Shown here piece after piece: positions 34,343-47,110 of a stretch of 64,000 nt of DNA. Source of the DNA: Trissonchulus latispiculum (lineage: Eukaryota > Nematoda > Enoplea > Enoplida > Ironidae); NCBI GenBank assembly GCA_030248195.1, contig JASAND010008763.1:1-64000 (forward strand), read 5' to 3'. Position 1 is the first letter of the stretch. Every line of letters starts with the position of its first letter. The position numbers were made by a program, and so were the translations under genes. The notes beneath the pieces are model-generated. The model saw nothing but the letters and a program-made list of their open reading frames with translations. It had not been told where the DNA came from and did no database searches.

Positions 34343-37300
34343 TTAATAGAGAATCCTCCACAGGAAAGTACCAAATGCGCAGAATTCAGTTATTTTGAAA
34401 TTATATAGTGTTTTGAAACTCGAAAACTTGAGTGCCAAGCCAACATGTTTCTAGGTCCAAACTAAGGGCAATGATGGGTCAGAAAGCCCATAGTACAGTG
34501 AAAACTGTGTATTTCTCGTAAAAATAAACACTTTAAGCCAAAAAATTGGTAGCCTAAAATACCCAACTTTTGGCCATTTTTCGCGGCTTCGGCGCGTTCA
34601 CGTCCTAGCTAGGTTCAGTCCATGTACACCCTTCTTTTCGTGTTCATTCGTGCTGGGAATGGGAGTTAGCTAACTTTTAAGTGCTACGTTAGTGTTGTTT
34701 AGTGCTAAAAGTCTCAAATCCTACAGAAACTTCAGAATTTGTAAGACAAAAATTCTGGGTGTGTGCAAAATCAAGAACTTGCATATTGTCATATTCTAAC
34801 GAATAACATATATAAATTTAAGTTTGTCTGCTATGGTTGACGTTCGTGTTAATTGGAAGAAGTAGTTTAAAACTACTTAGAATTATTATAACATTTGCAC
34901 GACCAGTCAATGTAAGCATGCCATAGCTAGGTCGAGGCTTAGTTTCCGCGCAAACGTCATTTAGTTGTGTATGCTTTTATAAGTTGTGTGCATAGGTGTA
35001 AGGTGGGGGGGGGGGGGGGGGGGGGGGGGGGGGTAGCCTCCAGCCCTTTTTTTTTCAACCCCCCCCCCAAAACTTTTTTGGGGGGGGGGGGGACGTCCCC
35101 CCCCCCAACTGGGGGGGGGGGGAGGGGAGGGGAGTAGTCGCGCCGAAGGCGCGAAAATTGGCCAAATTTTGGGTAATTTTAGGGTAAATTTTGCAAAAAT
35201 TTTCAAAAATGCCCAAATTTTTGGCTTAAAGTGTTTATTATTGCGAGAAATACACGTTTTTACCTGTATTATTGACTTTCTGACTCAATATTGACCTTAT
35301 TTTGGATATAGAAACATGTTGGCAAACAAGTTTGCGAGTTTAAAACTACTGCCTAATGATAAAATTACTTCATGGTTGAATGTTTTTTGAAATTAGAAAC
35401 GGCTGAAAATGCGATTTTTGGCATAAAATAGAAAAATTTTTTTGGGGGAGGGTTGGGGGGGTCCTGGGGGGGGGGGGGTTGGGGGGGTCCCGGGGGGGCC
35501 CCCCCAGAAAATGTTGGGGGGGGTGCCTACCCCACCCCAAATCTCCGTTCCATAGATGTGGTGGGGGGGGGGGGGGGGGGGGCACCCCCCCCACCAAATT
35601 GACAAATTTTCGCGACCCCCCCCCAGATTTTTCAGACTTTAGCTAGGCCCCCCCGATTTTTGGCCAAAAAGTGGCCAAAAATGGCAAAAAAATCGAAAAT
35701 TTAGGGGTTTTTTGGGAAATTTGGCGGACCCCCCCCCACCCTCCGTGGTAACCCCCCCCCCCCCCCAGATTTTTTGCCCAGCCACACCTATGGTTACACC
35801 TATGGTTGTGTGTGGACATCATACGGTGCAAGGTGTAAGGTGGGGGGGGGGGTAGGCCCCCACAGGAAAACTTTTCCTGGAAAAAATCGGAAAAAAACCG
35901 GAATAATTGTTTTAACTACAAATTTTATCCCGATATTTTTCCGATTTTTTCCGGATGTCTGAAAAAATCGGAAAAATATCGGAATAATTATCCGGGTTTT
36001 TTCCCGATATTTTCTAACTTGGAAAAAATCGGAATAATTTCGGAAAAAAACCGGAAAAAACGGTAGGAAAAATATCGGAAAAAAATCGGAATAAAGCAAA
36101 AGTTGCACAAAAATCGGAAAAATCTCCGGATAAAATCGGAAAAAATTGGGTAAAAAATCGGAAAAAAATCGGAAAAGTTGCACAAAAAAATCGGAATAAT
36201 TACCGAAAAAAATCGGAAAAATGAGTTCTGATTTTTTTCCGATTTTTTCCGAAAAAGGTTTTCCTGTGCCCCCAGCCCTTTTTCAACCCTCCCCAAAACT
36301 TTTTGGGGGCACGTCCCCCCCAACTGGGGGGTGGGTAGTCAAATGGCCAAAATTTGGGTATTTTAGGGTAAATTTTGTAAAAATTTTCTAAAAAGTCCAA
36401 ATTTTTGTCTTAAAGTGTTTATTATTGCGAGAAATACACGTTTTTAACTGTATTATGGATCTTATGACTCAATATTGACCTTATTTTGGACTTGGAAACA
36501 TGTTGGCAATCAAGTTTTTGAGTTTAAAACCATAAGTGTGTTTGAGGGGGGACCCCTCCCCCCAAATGGAGGGGTCGCCGACCCCCCCCCCTAAAAATTT
36601 TTTCCTACCCCTCCCCCCAAATCGATTTTTTCAGACCCCTCCCACCTAAAAATTTTCAAAGCCCTACCTAAATTTTTAAAAAAGTTTTGAAAATTTTTAG
36701 CTAAAAATTCGATTTAGCTAAAAATTTAGCTAAAAATTTTTTAGCTAAAAAAATTCCAAAAATTAGCGAAAAATTGCTAGAATTTGTTTAATTAAGCTAA
36801 AAATCGTTAAAAATAGCTGTAAATTGAGAGGAAAGTTTTCAATTTTTTAACGAAAAACCGGATTTTTTGCCGACCCCCCCCCCCCCCCCTCGAAAATTGT
36901 TCTTACCCCTCCCCCCAAATTGACTTTTCGCGACCCCCCCTCCCCTTTTTTCGCCAAACCCCCCCTCCCTACTTTTTTCTGAACCCCCACCCCCACTTTT
37001 TTCGCCAGCCACACCTATGTTTAAAACTACTGCCTATTGATAAAATTACTTCATGGTTGAATGTCTTTTGAAATTAGAAACTGCTGAAAATGCGATTTTT
37101 GGCATAAAAATAGAAAAATTTTTTTGGGGGAGGGATGGGGGGTCCTGGTATAGGTGTGGCTGGGCAAAAAATCTGCGGGGGGGGGGGGGGGACGGCAGAG
37201 GTGGGGGGACCCCCCTAAATTTTCGATTTTATGCCATTTTTGACCACTTTTTGGCCAAAAAATATACCAAAAATCTAAGGGGGGGGCGCCAACATTTGTC

Positions 37301-38024
37301 ATTTTGGGGGGGGGGTCCCCCCACCCCCCCCCAACACATCTATGGTCCTGGGGGGGTGGGGGGTCGCCAGAGGGGGCCCCCCCACAAAATGTTGGGGGGG
37401 CGCCTCCCCCACCCCAAATCCCCCGTACACCCATGTCACATAGGTGTAACGATAGGTGTAACGGGGATTAGGGTTGGGGGGGGGGGCCATTCCCCGGAAT
37501 TTTGGGGGGGACCCTTTTTAGACCCCCCCAAACCTCCCCCCCCCCAAAATTTTTCTATTTTTATGCCAAAATTTTTCAGCCATTGCTAATGCCGAAAAAC
37601 ATGAAATCATTAAGTAATTTTAACATTAGACAGTGTTTTTAAACTCGAAAACTTGATAGCCAACATGTTTCTGAGTCCAGAATAAGGTCAGTATTGAGTC
37701 TAGAAGTCCATAAAACCGTTATAAATGTGTATTTCTCGCGATAAAACACGTTAAGCCAAAAATTTGGACTTTTTAAAAAATTTTGCCAAATTTACCCTAA
37801 AAATGCCCCATGGGAAACCCAACTTCGGCGCGGCGCGGCTACCCCCCCCCCTCCCCCAGTTGGGGGGGCCTTGGCCCCCAACAATTTCTAGGGGGGGGGT
37901 TTGGAAAAATAGCTGGGGGGGGTTACCTCCAAACCCCCCCAATTACACCTATGGGTCTAACGGGGATTTGTGGTGGGGGGGCTCCCCTGGGGGACTCCCC
38001 TAGATTTTCGATTTTATAGCAAGG

Positions 38025-38209
38025 TTCACAAAAAAAAGGACAAAAATCAGTTTTTTGTTGATAACTTTCAAGTTTCAGCCCCGATTGGGATATTGTTTGT
38101 GCGTGCATGTGCGCCGGGACTCGCTTTATATTCACACAAAAAATCGCGGCCCTCCGCCTACGGATGAAAAAATAATATATAGCAAAATTTCGTGTCCTTT
38201 TTTTGTGAA
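38025..38209. mobile_element. 185 bp element with TTCACAAAAAAAGGACA ends
   Basis: It starts TTCACAAAAAAAAGGACA and ends with the reverse complement TGTCCTTTTTTTGTGAA. The same end sequence recurs at 38,213 (with a second copy at 38,235), at about 39,640 (TTGTCCTTTTATTTGTGAAC), at about 41,120 and at about 44,465. This suggests a chain of elements sharing the terminus. No coding capacity. Confidence 0.6.
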
Positions 38210-39710
38210 CGAATTCACAAAAAAAGGACAAAAGTTCACAAAATAAAGGACAGTCCAAATTTTCTAATTACTGCTACTATGTGCACAAATGAACTGTAAA
38301 AGCAATCAGTAAACTTGTTTTACTTCATTTTAACTACATTTGAGGCACAGTTTTTCAGTGTACCCTTCCGGAAGACCAAAACTCATCAGATCATCAGGTC
38401 CCAATCATCCGACCGTAATGGCACACAGTGTTTTTTTTTTCGCCGACGGCTTGTGTGTAACGTTACACACCTCTCCGAAATTTTTTGCTATTTTTCAGAA
38501 AAAAAGTGTGTAACTACCTAAAAATTCCTAATTTACGCGCGTTTTGCTTAACACATGTATACAGTTTTATAGTTAACAAAATTATTCCGTTAAAAAATTA
38601 TAAGTATATAAAATTTTAACATCTTATTTACAGCAATATTTGGAGTTTCACCAAATCAGATCGACAAAATTAAAAAAATTGAGCAGTTACATCTATGATT
38701 TGCATTTATTGGTTTGACTTGATGGGAGCGGAGGAAAACACCAGTGCACCGAAAGAACTTCACTTTTCGAAAAGCCTCACTGTGGCGCAAAACTGGCGGG
38801 AACCAATTAAATTTTGCTTCATAAGCTGAAAAAATTTCGGTGTGTACGCGTTTTTAATGCAAGAACGAACAATTATAGCAGAGCCTACGTGATATGCATA
38901 TAACTAATATATAGCGTAAATAATGACCGAAAATAAAATGCAAGACATGGTTGCCAAAAGGGGGATCTGGGGGGCGAAGCCCCTATAACGATAAATATGT
39001 GGAAACAAATGAATGAGCATTGGAAAAAGTTCCGACCATTTGGTAAAATTTGTCCAAAATTTTGGTGTAACGTTACACAGTCGCCAAAATTTTTTTGCTA
39101 TTTTCCAGAAAAAAGTGTGTAATTACACGCGTTTTTGAGCAAAAAAAAAACACTGATGGCACATTTAGATCTCAAAATTCAGCCATAAGAACTCAAAAAC
39201 AGTTGGTAAATATTAATTACACGTTGTAACAAACTGCTAACGTCAACTTTAAAGACGTCTTTGATATCATAATTGGTTCTAGTAGGGTAAGGTAAGGTGT
39301 GACCAGAGTCACGTGACCATGGGTCACATGGGGTAATAGTGCCGAGTGCAAGCTTTCACTACCAAAATGGTTGGAAATTATTTATAATAACGCGTAAACA
39401 CGGTTAAACGTTGTTTTTTCTTACGAATTGCAATTTTTAGCCCACCAGCCCCCGTTTAAGTCACCACTTGGACCCTCCGGTGACCATACTACTTTTTAGA
39501 TGATCTACGCGCCAGTAGCAAAGTTAAGAGCAGTAATTTGCGGTTTAAATAAGTTTTCTAGTGCGCTAGAATCTAAACAGCTAATAAACATTAGCTAAGT
39601 GCTTCCTGGGATCTGATCTGCCGATTAAAAATTTGTCCTTTTATTTGTGAACTTGTTCATAAAAAACAGGGCAGTAGGCCCAAGCCAAGCCAGAGGTTGC
39701 AGGAAAAGGA

Positions 39711-40818
39711 TATAGCCATGGGGTGAAAAAAACCCACCCCCTTTTTGGGGGAAAAAAAACCCACCCGCCTCCTGGGTCACGGGTTGGAGCTAGGAGCTCC
39801 AAAACACACCAGCAGAAAGCGCGACTCTTTCTAACCTATGTGTGCAAAGATCAGGTCATTTGGTTCACTCTTGCTCATTTTATGACATTTTGAAAATGAT
39901 ACCTACTTTTTGGTCCAACCTTCCAAAAATTTGGCAAAAGTTTGGACCGATGTAACTTTTGACTGGGTTGGGCTAGAAAAGTTTTGCAAATATCTGCAAT
40001 GATGGCAAGTCTTCCTCTTTGCACACAGCAAAAATTAGACCGATCCGATGCACCGTTAGACTGGCACTTTGCCAAACGTGGCGGGGAAAAAAACCCACTT
40101 TGGGGGGAAAAACCCACCCAAATTTTTTTGAAAAATTTTTTACCAGCTCAACTGGGAAACAATTCGGGACTGTAGTACGATATTATCGAGGACGCTGCGT
40201 CATCCTATGCTGTCAGATTTGGACAATTTTGAATACTTGGGTAGCTAGAGGCATAAAACCCTGAAAGTGCAATTTCACTGCTGGATGACCCAGCAGAGGT
40301 CTAATTGTGACTTTTAATAGCCAATTGTACGTAAAAACCATTCTCTACACGTTAGAATAATAAGTTTTATCAAATTACATCGTTTTTAGCATTTTTCAAA
40401 AATTGCCCTATGTTTATGTGTTAAACTTTATGAAACCTGTCCATTTGATGCTGCATTTTCAATGGCACATGAGATCTCAAAAAAAGCTACCTAGGTCGGG
40501 TTTTTTGACTCATACTAACTAAAAAAGTGTTGAATTTTACACAGGAAGTGTCAGAATCGCGCTACGACAATTTTCAGGACCTGTGAGGGGTGGGTTTATT
40601 TTCCCCCCATTTGGGTTTTTCCCCCCATTGGGTTTTTCCCCCCGCTACTTTTTGCATTGTACCGGCCTAACGGTACAACCTAGAGAAGCGCAAATGGGCT
40701 TAAAAGAAAGTTCTAAGTACGCCAAGTACGATGGTATATAGAGTTCTCAGCTAGCCCTTATAACAAAAAAGTTCCAGCCAAAATCCGAAAAAGTGGGTTT
40801 TTTCCCCCCATGGCTATA
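39711..40818. mobile_element. 1.1 kb TIR element with GGGTTTTTCCCCCC blocks
   Basis: The ends TATAGCCATGGGGTGAAAAA and its near-perfect inverted partner (TTTTTCCCCCCATGGCTATA) bracket the segment. Several AAAAACCCAC/GGGTTTTTCCCC blocks recur inside. The corresponding right-arm segment (about 44.8-45.6 kb) keeps the interior but lacks clear copies of both ends. No gene seen. Confidence 0.55.
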
Positions 40819-42839
40819 ACTGTGCGGATGGAAAGGCAAAAGGGTGGGCATGTCTGATGCACAGTTTGGGATTATTGGGATCTGCCATGGTAGAGTAGCA
40901 ACAAAAACACTAACTTTGGCTCAAAACGTTTTTTAGTCCAATTTTGGGTACTTTCACTTAAATAAGTATTCTGTAAGAACGGGTTTAGCCCAAAACTTGC
41001 TACTAACGTATATATGTTAAGCTAGGGATATGTGGCTATTAATAGGCAAAAGTTTGAATCCTGAAGTTGCAGTTTCACAGGAAAAAACTGATGTCATGTT
41101 TTTTGTGAATTTTTGGCTTGTCCTTTTTTTGTGAACCTGGCTATATGCCATTTTTGACCACTTTTTGGCCAAAAATCTGGGGGGGGGCTAGCAACAATCT
41201 GAAAATCTGGGGGGGGGGTCGCAAAAATTTGTCAAATTTGTGGCAAAAATACGCATTTTCTAATATTTTCCGGCATCACTGGAGAATTCTCGTGAAAAAT
41301 TGACTATGTTTAGCTTAAATCTTTGCATTTTGAGAAGTTTTTGAAGTTCCACGTGTAAAATACGCCCAAAAATACCAATTTTTAGTGAAAATTTCTTCCC
41401 CCTTCCCAAGAAGCCCCGCCCCCCCGAAAGAAAAACCCTAAAAAAGACCCTGCTATGGCGACAAAATTTCAAAATTGTAAACCCCTAAATTGGCAGAAAT
41501 TCTAATGTTTTTGGCCAGAAACATATATGTGTTAGGGGAGGGGACAATAGGTGCATCGGTGTAAGGTGGGGGGGGGGGGTTGTGGGGGTGCCCCCCAAGC
41601 CTTTTTTCAACCTTCCCCCAAAACGTTTTGGGGGGACGGTGGGGGGGGTAGTCAGTGGCGCCGAAGGCGCGAAAAATGGCCAAAAATTGGGTATTTTCAG
41701 GGTAAATTTTGAAAAAATTTTCAAATATGTCCTAGTTTTTGGTTTAAACTGTTTATTATTATGAGAAATACACGTTTTTAACTGTATTATGGATCTTATG
41801 ACTCAATATTGACCTTATTTTGGACTTGGAAACATGTTGGCAATCAAGTTTTTGAGTTTAAAACCACTGTCTAATGTTAAAATTATTTAATGGTTGGATG
41901 TTTTTATCATTTGGAACGGCTGAAAATGCGATTTTTGGCATAAAAAATGAAAACTTCCTGGGGGAAGTTGGGGGGGCTCCAGAGGGCCCCTCCAGAAATG
42001 GTTGGGGGGGCCTCGCCCACCCCAAATCTCCGTTACACCTATGCATAGGTGTAATGGGGATTTGGGCTTGGGGGCCCCCTCCCCCGGAATTTTGGGGGGC
42101 CCCCATTTAAGACCCCCCCAAACCCCCCCCCCACGATCCCCCCCACCAAACCTCCCCCAAAAAATTTTTCTATTTTTATATATGCAAAAAACCGTATTTT
42201 CAGCCATTGCTAATGCCGAAAAACATGACATCATTAAGTAATTTTAACCATAGGTGTAACGGGGATTTGGGATGGGGGTCCCCTTCCCCGAAATTTTGGG
42301 GGGTCCCCCTTTTTAGACCCTCCCACGACCCCCACGCAAACCTCCCCCAAAAAAAGTTTTCAATTTTTATGCCAACAATCACATTTTCAGCCATTGCTAA
42401 TGCCGAAAAACATGAAAGCATTAAGTAATTTTGACATTAGACAGTGTTTTTAAACTCGAAAACTTGATTGCCAACATGTTTTTGAGTCCAGAATAAGGTC
42501 AATATTGAGTCTACAAGTCCATAAAACCGACTTAAGCCTCTAACTTTCGCAAATGTTTTCCAGGTTAAGCCAAACATTTGGACTTTTTTTAAAAAATATG
42601 CCAAATTTACCCTAAAAATGCCCCATTTTTGGCCCAATTTTCGCGCCTTCGGCGCGACTACCCCCCCCCCCAGTTGGGGGAGGGGGGGCGGGGGCCCCCA
42701 AAAATTTCTGGGGGGGGTTTGGAAAAATGGTTGGGGGGGTACCCCCCACCCCCCCAATTACACCTATGATTTTAACATTAGACAGTGTTTTTAAAATCGA
42801 AAACTTGATCGCCAAGAGATGAGGACGAGCCGAGATTTT

Positions 42840-43045
42840 CCGGCTCGGCTCGGCTCGGCTCGGGAGAAAATGTGGTCGGCTCGAGCTCCAATCGAACCAT
42901 GAGGCATACCCGGCTCGGCTCGGCTCGAAGAATATTGAAAGTACCGGGTCGGCTCGGCTCGGCTCTGGCTCGCCCAGCTTGAAATATTCTTCCAGCTCGA
43001 AACCAGCCGATTTGCCGGCACCACATTTCCGGTGAGCCGAGCCGG
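42840..43045. repeat. (CGGCT)n tract at the symmetry centre
   Basis: Runs of CGGCTCGGCTCGGCTCGG occur three times on the plus strand (42,840, 42,910, 42,950), with inverted GAGCCGAGCC near 43,035. GAAGAATATT at 42,927 pairs with AATATTCTTC at 42,983. The true axis is therefore at about 42,960, with a spacer of only about 45 bases made of the pentamer. Confidence 0.85.
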
Positions 43046-46000
43046 CCGGAAATCGATATTCGTCACATCTGCTTGGCGATCAAGTTTTCAATTTTAAAAC
43101 TGCCGGAAATGTTAAAATCATAGATTTGCCGAAAATTTCCCAACCACCAAATTTGCGGGAATTCCCGCCACAGCTGGAAATTGGTAAAATTGGGCCAAAA
43201 TGAGTGCATTTTAGGGTAAATTGGCATATTTTTTTTAAAAAAAGTCAAAATGTTGGTAACCTGAAAACATTTAAGATGGGAAAACTTAAATCGACATGGA
43301 CTTGGAACTCAATATTGACCTTATTCTAGTTTCCAAAAACATGTTGTGTCAAGTTTTCGGTTAAAACTGTCTAATGTCAAAATTGCCGAAAATGCTCGAC
43401 ATTAGCAATATGTGATTGTGTTTTTAAAAGACAAAACTTTTTTGGGAGGTTTGCGTGGGGGTCGTGAAGGGGGTCTAAGGGGACCCCAAAATTTCGGGAA
43501 AAGTTCCAAATACCAAATCCCAGTACACCCCTATGGTTAAAATTGCACAATGATGTGTGATTTTCCGTGCCTGTAATAACTGCATATAAAAATAGAAAAA
43601 AATTTTTTTTGGGGGGAGGCCCCAGTGGGGGGGGTCGTGGGGGCGGGGGTCTAAAATGGGGGCCCCCATTCCGGGGGGAGAGATCGGCAAATCCCATTTT
43701 TTTTTCTCGCCAGATTGTAACGGGAATTTGAGGTGGGCGAGGCCCCAACCGGCTGGAGAGACGCAGACACAACCACGAAGTTTTCATTTTTATGCCAAAA
43801 AATCACCAGCCGTTCCAAATGACCAACCCAAAACAAATGTTTTAATGTGCAATAGGTGTTTTAAACTCAAAATTTGATTTGCCACGTTTCCAAAATAGGT
43901 CAATGATAAAAAAATCCATAATACAGTTAAAAACATAATAATAAACAGTTTAAACAAAAACTAGGACATATTTGAAAATTTTCAAAATTTACCTGAAATA
44001 CCCAATTTTTGACCATTTTTCGCGCCTTCGGCCACTGACACCCCCACCGTCCCCAAAACGTTTTGAAGGTTGAAAAAGGCTTTGAGACTTTTTGGCCCCA
44101 CCCCTCCCGTGCTCCACGCCCATATTGTTTTGCGAGCCAAAACGTGCGCGCCTTGGTAGGGGTTTACAGTTTTATTTTTGTCGTCATAACGGGGTCTTTG
44201 AGTTTTCTTTTGGCGCGGGAAAGAGAGAGAAATTTTCATAAAAAAAAAATTGGTGATTTTTTGGAGCGTACATTTTGACGTGGGGCAGAAATGCAAGGTT
44301 AGGCTAAACATAGTCATTTTTCACGAAATTCTCCACGTGGAGAATGCCGGAAAATGTTGGAAATGCGTATTTTTGCCACAAATTTGACAAATTTTCAAAA
44401 ATTTTTAGTTTTCAGATTGTTGCTAGCCCCCCCACTGGCCAAAAAGTGGTCAAAAAATAATATAACCGGGTTCACAAAAAAAGGACAAGCCAAAAATTCA
44501 CAAAAAAACATGACATCAGTTTTTCACGAACCGCGAGGATTCAAACTTTTGCTTGGCACCTAACAACATATATACGTTAATGAGTTTTGGGCTAAACCCG
44601 TTATTTGGAATTTGAAAATTGAAAGTACCAAAATTGGACTAAAAAACGTTGCAACAAAGAGACCCAATTGTTTGTTGCTTCTGGCGAATCCCAAATCGGA
44701 ACATGCTTGCCACGCGCCCTAAATCCCTCTGCAGTTACCAGCCATGAAATTTTGGATTTGTGAACTTGTTATGGGGCAACTGAGAACTCACCATCGTACT
44801 TGGCGCCTTTTTAAGTTTTCTTTCGTATTTGCGCTCTGCAAATTTGTACCGTTGAACATTTTGAGCAAAAACTAACGTAGGAAACCCAGTGAGAAAACCC
44901 GAATGAGTAGGCCCTCCCTGCAGATCTGAAAATTGTCGTGTACGGTCCTGTGTAAATTCAACACTTTTTTTAGTTGAGCCGAGTCAAATTGGCACGAGAT
45001 CTCGTAATGCCATTGAAATGCAACTTTTTCATAAAGTTTGGCAACATGGGGTATTTTTTGAAAAATTAAACGATGTAATTTGATAAAAACTTGTTGTTCT
45101 AACGTGGAGAATGGTTTTTACGTACAATTGGCTATTAAAAGTCACAATTAGACACTACTTGCTGGGTCGTCCAGCGGGAAATTGCTTTCGGGGTTTTATG
45201 CCTCCGGCAAACCGGCAAGACGGCAAAATCGACGAGAGCACTGAAAATCTCGACAATATCGTACTAATTGACTGGCTGACAAATTTTTCAAAAATTTGGA
45301 GTGGTTTTCCCCGTGGAGTTTTCCCCGCCACGATTTGGCAAAGTGCATCTGAACGTGTGCAAGAGAGACTGCCATCATTGCAGATGTTGCAAAGCTTTTC
45401 TGAAATGTGATCAAGGACAAATGGAATTTGAAACTTTGTAAATTTTGAATTGAACCAAAAGTAAGTATCATTTTCAGAAAATGATGAGAATGATATGTTT
45501 TGATCTTTCTGAAAATCTTAACGATTTGATGCAGCTCCGACCCACGTGAACGGGTTTTCGAGATGGGTTTTTTCGCGAGATATTTATCTACCGACTCTGT
45601 GAAGGGCTACTGCCCTGTTTTTTTATGAACAAGTTAAAATAAAGAAGGACAAATTTTGAATTTTTAGATCGGGTGAGAGAAACGCACCGGCAATGTTTAT
45701 TAGCTGTTTGGAATTCAAAAACATTAGAAAACTTATTTAAACCGCAAGATACTGCTCTTGGCACGTGGCGACTTCCGTAGATCATCTAAAAAAGTATTAT
45801 TTTAATGAAAAGAAAAAACGGCAACCCGTGTTTACGCGTTGTCTCGACAATTTCCAACCATTTTGACGGAGTAGAAGACGCAAAAACCGACACCTAATTA
45901 TAATGACACAACAAAAAAAAAAAAAAAAAAAAGGGGGGTGGGGGGGGGGGGGGGCGGGGAGGGGGGGGGGGGGGGGGGGGCGGGGGGGGGGGGGGGGGGG

Positions 46001-46104
46001 GAGGGGGGAAAAACCCACGAACGCACAAATCTGAGAAAAAAAAAATATGGCCAATCACCCCCCCCCCCCCCCCCCCCCTTTTTCTGAAGATTTGAGAAAT
46101 TATT

Positions 46105-46135
<31 letters not shown>

Positions 46136-46859
46136 TGGGGGGGGGGGGGGGGGGAGGGGGGGAGGGGGCTCAAAAAACGCGTTTTTTGTAATTACACACT
46201 TTCTCCCTGGAAAATAGCAAAAAATTCCTTGGCGACTATCCAACGTTCCTCACCAAAATCTCCCCTTAGCTTTTGCCAAATACGATGAACTTTTTTCAAT
46301 GCTCATCTCGACCTGTTTCCACATATCTTATTCCGTTTTTCCTTCGCCCCAACCCCCCTTTTTGCATACCCATGTCTTGCATTTTCATTTTCGGTCATTA
46401 TTTACGCATACTATATTAGTTATATGCATATTACGTACTATATTGCTACCTATTTGTTCGTTCTTACTTAAAAACGCATACACACTTTGAAATTTTTCAG
46501 CTTCTCCATCCCCCCTTCTATGGGTCCCTTGCCAAACTTTTGGTGTTAGAGATAGCTCGGAAAGATTATGCTCTCTTCGGTGCACTTTGGTGTTTTCCTA
46601 TCGTTTTTTTTAAATGCAAAATCTTTTAAGCGCAAATAATGGCTTTTTTTTCTCAATTTTTTAATTTGTCGGAAATCTGATTTTAAAATATTCCAAATTT
46701 ACAAAATTCTTTAAGTAAATTTATACTTACTAATGAGACATTTTTTATTGGAATAGTTTTGTTGAAAACATGTAAACAAATTCTCATAGTTTATGTTCTT
46801 TTTTTTGCCCAAAATTTTGAAATTTTCGGTTGAATTTTTTTTTAATTGATTTTTCCCTA

Positions 46860-47110
46860 GAAAATAATATTTTAACCTTGTAAGCATGTGCTTCACCAAA
46901 CTGGACAAGATGAGTGTTGCTTTTTTTTTGTTAGCTATTGGGGTGGATTTTTTTTTTTTTTTTTTTTTTTTAGTATTCGTTTTTACTTTTTTCCAGTGCC
47001 CCACACAGTGTTTTTTTTTTTTTTTTTTTGTTTTATTTTTTTTTTTCTTTTTATTTTCTTGTTTTTTTTTTTTTTTTTTTTTTTTGTAGTAACTTTTTTT
47101 TGGACAATCC
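46860..47110. repeat. Poly-T low-complexity tract
   Basis: Long T runs with scattered C/G (46,920-47,100), mirroring a much shorter TTTTTTTTTT tract near 38,430 of the left arm. The phenylalanine-rich frames here are artefacts. Expansion or a sequencing problem is likely, since the mirror is short. Confidence 0.7.

Larger units (their letters stand above)
20413..42944. repeat. Left arm of the giant inverted duplication
   Basis: Position 20,413 pairs with 64,000, and 42,927-42,936 pairs with 42,983-42,992. Every landmark lies in mirror order in the right arm. Pairs include the receptor start, the 1.0 kb TTAA element, the YTDTDS motif of PolB (25,303 with 59,120), the nested TTAA elements and the G-tract repeats. 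The sum of paired coordinates drifts from about 84,410 to 85,920, and nearly 1 kb of that comes from the left-only element at 28,678-29,659. By eye most blocks are well over 90% identical. The left arm may extend outside 20,413, but the right arm runs out of window. Confidence 0.93.

Noticed and set aside
37053..37589. 178-codon Gly/Pro-rich frame
   Set aside because: Read across G and C homopolymers of the cassette array; similar frames occur on both strands and change with run length.
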